From contig JABAYZ010000148.1 in the NCBI GenBank assembly GCA_018608735.1, positions 1 to 7,587 of the forward strand: a DNA stretch of 7,587 bases, given 5' to 3'. The DNA comes from Flavobacteriaceae bacterium (lineage in GTDB: Bacteria > Bacteroidota > Bacteroidia > Flavobacteriales > Flavobacteriaceae). This document shows, in pieces, positions 1 to 5,425 of this stretch. Made by a program: the position numbers and the translations under genes. Below the pieces are notes generated by a model. The model did no database searches, was not told the origin of the DNA, and worked only from the letters and a program-made list of their open reading frames with translations. The stretch's first letter is position 1. Each line of letters begins with the position of its first letter.

Positions 1-151
1 TCACATCGAGTGATTTTCCTATCTCAATACATGATTTGTACACAAAACCACTTTTACACTTCGACTATGCTTAGTGTGACAACTTAAAACGCAAGGTCGC
101 ATCGAGTGATTTTCGTAAGAAAATTGTATCGAGATGCTATTTTCTCAATAC
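1..151. repeat. Cluster of short intergenic direct and inverted repeats
   Basis: The first 196 bases carry no gene and are built largely from repeated short words. TCACATCGAGTGATTTTC at 1-18 recurs at 97-114 with one mismatch (A3 to G99), 96 bases apart. TCTCAATAC occurs at 22-30 and again at 143-151. In the left copy the two words are separated by only 3 bases, and in the right copy by 28, so the left copy looks like the right one with its middle deleted. Between them lies a third element at about 56-82, TTCGACTATGC flanked by ACACT and AGTGT. From memory, words of this kind (CATCGAGTGATTTT, TATCGAGA, CTTCGACT..GCT.AGTGTGACA) are dispersed between genes in many flavobacterial genomes; this is recollection, not a search result. 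Position 1 begins inside the first copy, so the cluster may continue to the left. Confidence 0.7.
102..132. repeat. Imperfect hairpin within the repeat cluster
   Basis: The arm TCGAGTGATTTTC (102-114) can pair with GAAAATTGTATCGA (119-132) around a GTAA loop. The pairs are TCGA/TCGA, then one bulged base and three G-T type pairs, then ATTTTC/GAAAAT. The element lies just downstream of the metG stop codon (metG is on the minus strand), so it could protect or end the metG transcript. No run of T follows it on the minus strand, so it is not a standard intrinsic terminator. Confidence 0.55.
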
Positions 152-196
152 TTTAATTCTCTAGATGTAGAACGCCCTACTTAATCCTTTTTCGTC

Positions 197-2248
197 TCAA
201 CTAATCTTCAACCCATTTGTAGTCTCATGAGCTGCATCTGGGTTCACAAAAACGAGTTTACCGTCTGGTGTTTCGGTCATTAAAATCATCCCTTGACTTT
301 CAACACCTCTTAATGCACGCGGGGCGAGATTCACCAAAACGGTGACGCGTTTTCCGATCACCTCTTCTGCCGTAAAACTCTCTGCAATTCCAGACACTAT
401 CGTTCTAACATCGATACCTGTATCCACCTGAAGTACCAATAATTTTTTGGCTTTAGGCATTTTTTCAGCAGTAATAATTGTCCCAACGCGAAGGTCTAGT
501 TTTGAGAAATCTTCGAAAGAAGCGGTCTCTTTTTGAGGTTCCACAACAGCGTTTGCAATAGTGTTTGCTAATTTACTTTGTGCTAATTTCTCAAGTTGAT
601 GTTCAATTTCTGTGTCTTCAATTTTGGCAAATAACAATTCTGCTTTTCCTATTTTATGATTGGGGTTTATGAGGGGGTTTCCACGTTCAACTGCGGTCCA
701 AGATAGGGGTTGCAACTGAAGCATTGTTTTTAATTTTTGTGATGACCATGGTAAAAACGGTTCAGAAACTACAGCCAAAGCTGCTGAAATTTGAAGCGCT
801 ACATACATAATAGTTTGCACACGTGCTGGATCGGTTTTAATCACTTTCCAAGGCTCTTCATCTGCTAAATATTTATTGCCAAGTCGGGCTAGGTTCATCA
901 ATTCCTGGCTCGCTTCTCTAAAACGGTAACGTTCTATAGATGTGGATAAAATACCTGGAAAGGCATTTACTTTTTCTAAAGTTTCGGTATCCACAGCAGA
1001 CAGGGCATTTGGAGATGGCACAACGCCTTCATAGTATTTGTTGGTTAATACTAACACACGGTTAATGAAATTTCCAAAAATAGCGACGAGTTCATTATTG
1101 TTACGCGCTTGAAAATCTTTCCACGTAAAATCGTTGTCTTTTGTTTCGGGTGCAGTTGCCGTTAACACATAGCGCAACACATCCTGTTTTTCTGGAAAGT
1201 CTTTTAAATACTCGGGCAACCACACCGCCCAGTTTTTGGAGGTGGATAGCTTTTGACCTTCTAGATTTAAAAATTCATTAGCGGGTACATTTTTTGGAAG
1301 GATATAACTGCCTTCTGCTTTGAGCATTGCTGGAAACATAATACAGTGAAACACTATATTATCTTTGCCTATAAAATGCACCAAAGTGGTGTCTTCATCT
1401 TTCCAATACGACTTCCAGTCCTTGCCTTCGCGCTGGGCCCATTCTTTGGTAGAAGAAATGTAGCCAATGGGCGCATCAAACCATACATACAGGACTTTTC
1501 CATCACCACCCTCAACAGGCACAGGAATGCCCCAATCCAAATCTCGAGTTACGGCACGTGCACGTAAACCATCGTCAATCCAAGATTTACATTGCCCATA
1601 TACGTTGGGTTTCCAGTCGGCTTTATGGCCTTCCAAAATCCATGCTTTCAAAAAGGCTTCATGTTTATCAAGTGGTAAAAACCAATGTTTTGTTTCTTTT
1701 AAGGCTGGAGTTGCTCCAGTAATTGCCGATTTTGGGGTGATGAGATCCGTGGCATTATGAGAGGTTCCACACGCTTCACATTGATCGCCATAGCTCTCTT
1801 CATTACCACATTTTGGGCAGGTTCCTACTACAAAGCGATCGGCCAAAAATTGTTGGGCTTCAGCATCATAAAATTGCGCTGTCGTTTCCTCAATAAAATC
1901 GCCATTATCATGCAGGGTTTTAAAAAATTCGGAAGCAGTTTCATGGTGAATTTTTGCAGACGTTCTGGAATAATTATCAAATGAAATCCCAAAATCTTTA
2001 AAAGAGGATTTAATATTCGTATGAAAATGATCTACAATATCTTGAGGGGTAACGCCTTCCTTTTTCGCTTTGATGGTAATGGGCACGCCATGCTCATCAC
2101 TTCCACAAATAAATGCCACATCATGACCTTGTAGACGTAGGTAACGGGCATAGATGTCCGCAGGGACATATACCCCTGCCAAATGGCCGATATGAATGGG
2201 TCCATTGGTGTATGGTAAAGCGGCAGTAATGGTAAAACGTTTTGACAT
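197..2248 (-). CDS. metG: Methionine--tRNA ligase (methionyl-tRNA synthetase)
   Basis: This cytoplasmic class I synthetase uses ATP to attach methionine to tRNA-Met and initiator tRNA. The 683-residue product has the N-terminal catalytic fold with the HIGH signature at residues 19-22 (in PIHIGH), and a zinc knuckle with Cys144, Cys147, Cys157 and Cys160 (CPKC and CEAC). The second ATP-binding signature is KLSTS at 333-337, a variant of KMSKS. A helical anticodon-binding region follows at roughly 380-545, and then a C-terminal Trbp111/EMAPII-like OB-fold tRNA-binding domain from about 578 (DLRVGTI, SGIAESF, NLAPRALRGVESQGM). Length and domain order fit the long, dimerising MetG type. I chose the ATG at 2246-2248 because the family N-terminus starts at MSKRFTITAALPYTNGP. 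A GTG 30 bases further up would add ten residues unlike the family and would include the likely promoter. It is transcribed divergently from the LD-carboxypeptidase gene. There is no Shine-Dalgarno sequence. Confidence 0.97.
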   Translation of the reverse strand: MSKRFTITAALPYTNGPIHIGHLAGVYVPADIYARYLRLQGHDVAFICGSDEHGVPITIKAKKEGVTPQDIVDHFHTNIKSSFKDFGISFDNYSRTSAKIHHETASEFFKTLHDNGDFIEETTAQFYDAEAQQFLADRFVVGTCPKCGNEESYGDQCEACGTSHNATDLITPKSAITGATPALKETKHWFLPLDKHEAFLKAWILEGHKADWKPNVYGQCKSWIDDGLRARAVTRDLDWGIPVPVEGGDGKVLYVWFDAPIGYISSTKEWAQREGKDWKSYWKDEDTTLVHFIGKDNIVFHCIMFPAMLKAEGSYILPKNVPANEFLNLEGQKLSTSKNWAVWLPEYLKDFPEKQDVLRYVLTATAPETKDNDFTWKDFQARNNNELVAIFGNFINRVLVLTNKYYEGVVPSPNALSAVDTETLEKVNAFPGILSTSIERYRFREASQELMNLARLGNKYLADEEPWKVIKTDPARVQTIMYVALQISAALAVVSEPFLPWSSQKLKTMLQLQPLSWTAVERGNPLINPNHKIGKAELLFAKIEDTEIEHQLEKLAQSKLANTIANAVVEPQKETASFEDFSKLDLRVGTIITAEKMPKAKKLLVLQVDTGIDVRTIVSGIAESFTAEEVIGKRVTVLVNLAPRALRGVESQGMILMTETPDGKLVFVNPDAAHETTNGLKIS

Positions 2249-2267
2249 TGCATCTGATTTATTAGCA

Positions 2268-2275
2268 CAAAAATA
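2268..2275 (-). promoter_or_regulatory. Candidate -7 element for metG
   Basis: On the minus strand this reads TATTTTTG, an exact match to the Bacteroidota -7 consensus TAnnTTTG, ending 19 bases before the metG ATG. There is no good TTG at the usual distance: the nearest, at 2290-2292, is only 14 bases away, and a TTTC at 2296-2299 is a weak substitute. If real, the leader would be only about 14 nucleotides. A single 8-base match in A/T-rich DNA can arise by chance. Confidence 0.4.
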
Positions 2276-2293
2276 CACAATATTACGCCCAAT

Positions 2294-2327
2294 TTGAAAC
2301 AGAATTTTAGAGAAATTCTTATCTTTA
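2294..2327 (+). promoter_or_regulatory. Candidate promoter of the LD-carboxypeptidase/ABM/yraN cluster
   Basis: A TTG at 2294-2296 (in AATTTGAAA) is followed after 23 bases by TATCTTTA at 2320-2327, which matches TAnnTTTG at all but the last position. This fits the Bacteroidota sigma-ABfr type promoter, with a spacer at the long end. Transcription would start near 2333, about 11 bases before the ATG at 2344. It lies in the 95-bp divergent region shared with metG. Confidence 0.45.
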
Positions 2328-2343
2328 CAAAAAGCCCGTCAAA

Positions 2344-3357
2344 ATGACTCTTAATACTTTTATGTGCTGCCTTTTAATGGTGATATATTCATGTCCAAAC
2401 AAGACGCTTATGGAACGCTCTACAACTCTTAATCCCTCTGAAATGATTCGTCCTTCCTATCTGAAATCTGGCGACACGGTAGCCGTAATCGCACCTGCAG
2501 GGGTTTTAAAACAAAATGCCGAAGTGATTCAAAATACCAAATCGCTTTTGAATAGCTGGGGCTTGGAAGTCGTTTTTGGCGCACATGTCGAAACAACGGC
2601 TCATCATTTTGCGGGTTCGGATAGGCAACGTACCTCGGACTTGCAATGGGCTTTAGACCAACCAAACATCAAAGCGATTTGGTGTGCTCGTGGGGGCTAT
2701 GGCACGCTTAGAATTGTAGATGATTTAGACTTTAAACGATTCAAAATCCATCCCAAATGGATTATTGGCTATTCGGATGTGACCGTTCTACACAATGCCC
2801 TAAATAACTTAGGGTATGAAAGTTTACACGGCATGATGTGCATTAATCTTACCGAAGATAAAGTCGCCATAAAAAAATCTACTGAGACTTTAAAAGCGGC
2901 ACTTTTTGGAACATTAACATCCTATGAAATCGAGGGCAATATTGACAATAGAACAGGAGATACTTCTGGACCACTTGTTGGCGGAAATTTATCGCTATTG
3001 ACCGCGGATTTAGGAAGTAATACCAGTCTTAACACCAAGGGGAAAATTATTTTTATTGAAGAAATTGGCGAATACAAATACCATATCGATCGACAGTTAC
3101 AAAGTTTGAAACGTGCCGGCTATTTTGACCATTGCGCAGGCATAATTATTGGTAACATGAGTCAACTCAAAGCCAATACTCCATCTTGGGGTCAATCAAT
3201 TGAAGCCTTAATTTTGGAGGTACTCAAAGACACCAATGTGCCGGTAGCTTTTGGATTTCCAGCGGGGCATGAGCTCGAAAATCGCGCCTTATATTTTGGC
3301 CGTACCATACAACTCCAAGTGACCAAATCAAAAACGCGCGTCTTATTTGTAGATTAA
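2344..3357 (+). CDS. LD-carboxypeptidase, peptidase family S66 (LdcA/MccF-like)
   Basis: S66 serine peptidases cut the L,D bond before the terminal D-Ala of murein tetrapeptides during peptidoglycan recycling; MccF members instead cleave microcin C-type compounds. The 337-residue product has the S66 landmarks: DTVAVIAPAG near residues 44-53, ARGGYG at 115-120, the nucleophile Ser144 in IIGYSDVT, LVGGNLSLL at 211-219, the likely catalytic Glu239 in FIEEIGEYKYHIDR, and His309 in FPAGHELEN. The catalytic Ser-Glu-His set is therefore complete. The start is uncertain. The family core begins about residue 34 (MIRPSYLKSGDT, ATG at 2443, 304 residues), which would give a cytoplasmic enzyme. The ATG at 2344 adds a hydrophobic stretch ending in VIYSC (Cys17) that resembles a lipoprotein signal but has no basic residue before it. 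I kept 2344 because the candidate promoter ends just upstream and the other promoters here also give very short leaders. First gene of a three-gene cluster. LdcA is likelier than MccF because no microcin genes are present. Confidence 0.9.
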   Translation: MTLNTFMCCLLMVIYSCPNKTLMERSTTLNPSEMIRPSYLKSGDTVAVIAPAGVLKQNAEVIQNTKSLLNSWGLEVVFGAHVETTAHHFAGSDRQRTSDLQWALDQPNIKAIWCARGGYGTLRIVDDLDFKRFKIHPKWIIGYSDVTVLHNALNNLGYESLHGMMCINLTEDKVAIKKSTETLKAALFGTLTSYEIEGNIDNRTGDTSGPLVGGNLSLLTADLGSNTSLNTKGKIIFIEEIGEYKYHIDRQLQSLKRAGYFDHCAGIIIGNMSQLKANTPSWGQSIEALILEVLKDTNVPVAFGFPAGHELENRALYFGRTIQLQVTKSKTRVLFVD

Positions 3358-3366
3358 TTGTTTTCT

Positions 3367-3687
3367 ATGATTTCAAATACACCACCCCCACCCTATTATG
3401 CCGTTATATTCAGCTCAGTGCGTACTAGTGACACTGATGGCTATGCCGAAACAAATGTACTTATGAACAAACTTGCACTGCAACAAGATGGGTTTTTGGG
3501 CATGGAATCTGGGCAGTCAGAACTGGGGATTACGGTGTCGTATTGGCGTGATTTGAAATCTATCAAACACTGGAAAGACGATTTGGATCATCAAGACGCA
3601 CAAATTAAAGGCCAAAAAAATTGGTATAGCCATTACAAAGTGCGTATAGCCAAAGTAGAGCGCGACTATACCTTTATAAAAAAATAA
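3367..3687 (+). CDS. Antibiotic biosynthesis monooxygenase (ABM) fold protein
   Basis: This 106-residue protein belongs to the dimeric alpha+beta barrel (ABM) superfamily, whose members include small monooxygenases and haem-degrading enzymes; many are uncharacterised. The sequence shows the usual order: a first strand YYAVIFSSVRT (residues 10-20), a helix with YAETNVLMNKLALQQ, then GFLGMES (42-48), LGITVSYWRDLKSIKHWK (53-70), a helix through HQDAQIKGQKNWY, and a last strand HYKVRIAKVER (89-99). The substrate cannot be read from the sequence, and despite the family name nothing here suggests antibiotic synthesis. I chose the ATG at 3367, which follows the previous stop by 9 bases; a TTG at 3358, directly after that stop, would add three residues but is less likely. 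It probably shares a transcript with the flanking genes, being 7 bases from yraN. A run of four prolines (6-9) precedes the barrel. Confidence 0.87.
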   Translation: MISNTPPPPYYAVIFSSVRTSDTDGYAETNVLMNKLALQQDGFLGMESGQSELGITVSYWRDLKSIKHWKDDLDHQDAQIKGQKNWYSHYKVRIAKVERDYTFIKK

Positions 3688-3694
3688 GACCGCA

Positions 3695-4054
3695 ATGTCT
3701 GATCATTATAATCGTGGAATTTCTGGAGAACGCTTAGCGGTTGAGTATTTGACTACTAAAGGCTTTCGCATTCTAGCTCAAAATTACCGCTATCTAAAAG
3801 CGGAGGTGGATATTATTGCTCAAAAAGACAACTGTCTGATTGCTGTGGAAGTTAAAACGCGTTCTTCTACGGCGTTTGGAGCGCCCGAAGAATTTTTGAA
3901 ACCTGCCCAAATTCAACGCATCATCAAAGCTGTAGACCATTTTGTCACATCCAAAGACTTAGATGTTGAAGTTCGGTTTGATATTATCGCTATTATCCTT
4001 TCTAAACAAGCTCCTCAAATTGAGCATATTGAAAATGCATTTTATCATTTTTGA
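3695..4054 (+). CDS. YraN family (UPF0102) nuclease-like protein
   Basis: This 119-residue protein is a member of the UPF0102/YraN family, which has a Holliday-junction-resolvase-like PD-(D/E)XK fold and no firmly established role. Visible family signatures are GISGERLAVEYL (residues 8-19), a polar loop around NYRY, the acidic pair Glu37 and Asp39 in KAEVDIIAQ, and the VEVKTR motif (51-56) with Glu52 and Lys54. Further on come the FGAPEEFL segment (61-68) and VRFDIIAI (93-100). The putative metal-binding acidic residues and the lysine are all present, so the nuclease core looks intact. The usual Gly before Glu37 is Ala. Length is normal for the family. The ATG at 3695 lies 7 bases after the ABM stop, suggesting one transcript. 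The 3' end overlaps the convergent thioredoxin-like gene by 10 bases. Family membership is secure; DNA cleavage in the cell is inference. Confidence 0.95.
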   Translation: MSDHYNRGISGERLAVEYLTTKGFRILAQNYRYLKAEVDIIAQKDNCLIAVEVKTRSSTAFGAPEEFLKPAQIQRIIKAVDHFVTSKDLDVEVRFDIIAIILSKQAPQIEHIENAFYHF

Positions 4055-5370
4055 TCTAAAACGGTTTTTAATTCTTCTAATGAATACGGCTTGGAAGTTA
4101 TCGTTTTAGAAGCATCCAACACAAGGTAGCTTGGTGTTACCGTTATACCATACGTTGTTGGAATATCATTTTCCCATTTACCCTCTGCAATGGTATGTAT
4201 AAAATTAGGCCACCCTTTGATGACTTCGTTCCATGGCTGAGAAGTGTTTTCTAATCCAATAGCAATAACCTCTATATCTGTATTGGGGTGATTTGAAATA
4301 TAGGAATGGACTTCTGGCAGTTTGTTCATACAATGCCCACAATCGCTACTCCAAAAAACCAACAGGTAGGTCGTGGCGCCTTTCAAATCATATAGTGATG
4401 TTTTTGCCGCTGTTAAGGGATGTTCTATATCAAAATTGGGGGCTTTAGCACCAATTGCAACTCGTAAAAATGTTTCCATGGCGGCCTTCATTTCTATTGC
4501 TTTCAATTGGGTAGCCAAAGGTAATGCATAGGTCTCTGTGAGATATACTGTTAAGGCTTCCTGTTTTGATTTAATCAAAACATCATTTAGGGCGCTTAAA
4601 CTTGTCAATTGATAGGATGGTGTTGTACTTGAAAATGCCTGATAAACCGCATCTATATTTGCTTTATAGTCCTCAAATGAAGGCGTTTCGGACGCGTGCA
4701 TCCCCAAAATATAATCAATGGATTTGTCTATGATAAAATTTGAACTTTGAAGAATGGTATCTTTAAAATTAATCGGCTTAAAATAATGAGATTTCGCATT
4801 CTGAATGTAGGTTTTTGCTGTTTCCACACTGTTAGGTATATAGGGTTTACTGGCCACTATAAAATGTGAGACGATCATGCCTTTGGAAAGCGCTTCGTAC
4901 GATTGTTGGAGGCTATCTATATGGTGGACACGTGTTTTATATGTTAGAGGGTCCATAGTCGGTTGAGCATACAATTCCATCAACTTGTAATGCGCCGCAG
5001 TAATGGATTGCGTGTAAGTTTGAAACAATTGGTTTTCTTTGGAGTTTATAAATTCTACGCCAGTAGTCCTATCGAAATTAAAAATAACATCTTCTTTTCC
5101 ATTATAGATAAATTCAAAATTGTGATCGGATTGCGGTAAGGCATACACCAATTTATACATCCCTGGAGTTATGGAGGTGTCTAAATCGATTTTCATATGA
5201 CCAAGCTCGTTCACAGCCCCATAACTTTTATAGGACAAATTTCCTGCCGAAAGCTGGTACAACATCGTTGTTTTAAAATCAGTGGCGGGCGAGAAAGTGC
5301 CCATAATTTGGTGTTGAGAAAGTCCAGAAAATGGAACAATTAAACTAAAATAAAGAAGGTATTTAAACAT
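4045..5370 (-). CDS. Exported TlpA/AhpC-TSA family thioredoxin-like protein
   Basis: The 441-residue product starts with a signal peptide (MFKYLLYFSLIVPFSGLSQ). The hydrophobic core ends near residue 18 with a plausible signal peptidase I site (GLS-Q) and no lipobox cysteine, so it is probably periplasmic. Residues about 20-110 are beta-rich and resemble the N-terminal sandwich (DUF4369-like) found before many Bacteroidota TlpA domains. Residues 110-300 look mostly helical and are not recognised. The thioredoxin-like domain spans about 305-441: GAKAPNFDIE at 307-316, LLVFWSS, active-site CGHC (Cys344 and Cys347), then the cis-proline loop VTPSYLVLD with Pro413. The paired cysteines indicate thiol-disulfide exchange, probably reduction of exported proteins or cytochrome c maturation factors; the partner cannot be inferred. 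It lies 55 bases downstream of mfd on the same strand but has its own promoter. The ATG at 5368-5370 is the natural start of the signal peptide. Confidence 0.9.
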   Translation of the reverse strand: MFKYLLYFSLIVPFSGLSQHQIMGTFSPATDFKTTMLYQLSAGNLSYKSYGAVNELGHMKIDLDTSITPGMYKLVYALPQSDHNFEFIYNGKEDVIFNFDRTTGVEFINSKENQLFQTYTQSITAAHYKLMELYAQPTMDPLTYKTRVHHIDSLQQSYEALSKGMIVSHFIVASKPYIPNSVETAKTYIQNAKSHYFKPINFKDTILQSSNFIIDKSIDYILGMHASETPSFEDYKANIDAVYQAFSSTTPSYQLTSLSALNDVLIKSKQEALTVYLTETYALPLATQLKAIEMKAAMETFLRVAIGAKAPNFDIEHPLTAAKTSLYDLKGATTYLLVFWSSDCGHCMNKLPEVHSYISNHPNTDIEVIAIGLENTSQPWNEVIKGWPNFIHTIAEGKWENDIPTTYGITVTPSYLVLDASKTITSKPYSLEELKTVLDQK

Positions 5371-5392
5371 AAGACTAAGGGTTTACTAGTTT

Positions 5393-5422
5393 CAAATATA
5401 ATCATCTTGAGTAGAAAACCAA
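5393..5422 (-). promoter_or_regulatory. Bacteroidota-type promoter of the thioredoxin-like gene
   Basis: On the minus strand TTG (5420-5422) and TATATTTG (5393-5400) are separated by exactly 19 bases. This is an exact match to TAnnTTTG with the preferred spacing. Transcription would begin near 5387, giving a leader of about 17 bases before the ATG at 5370. The -33 element lies 4 bases past the mfd stop codon. The site suggests that the thioredoxin-like gene is expressed separately from mfd, though read-through is possible because no terminator is seen between them. Confidence 0.7.
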
Positions 5423-5425
5423 TAG

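Noticed and set aside
1..151. CRISPR array or insertion sequence
   Set aside because: There are only two copies of each word at irregular spacing, no leader or cas gene, no transposase, and no clear terminal inverted repeats with target duplications.
167..180. GTAG/CTAC inverted repeat as a metG terminator
   Set aside because: The stem is only four base pairs with no T-run on the minus strand.
1467..1760. 97-residue plus-strand open frame
   Set aside because: It is wholly antisense to the well-conserved metG catalytic region, resembles no family I know, and has low-complexity, mixed composition.
2249..2278. Upstream GTG start for metG adding ten residues
   Set aside because: The added residues do not fit the family N-terminus, and the candidate -7 box lies inside the extension.
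2032..2292. 86-residue minus-strand open frame overlapping the metG start
   Set aside because: A shifted-frame shadow of the metG N-terminus; the metG frame carries HIGH and all family motifs.
3358..3366. TTG start for the ABM gene directly after the preceding stop
   Set aside because: An ATG three codons later gives a normal family N-terminus; the TTG has no supporting ribosome signal.
3367..3687. Antibiotic biosynthesis locus suggested by the ABM family name
   Set aside because: There are no other biosynthetic, transport or resistance genes nearby; the ABM fold is common in housekeeping proteins.
4056..4071. TAAAACGGTTTTTA as a terminator between the convergent genes
   Set aside because: The A-run and T-run would leave a loop of about one base, so no stable hairpin forms; it is coding sequence of the thioredoxin-like gene.
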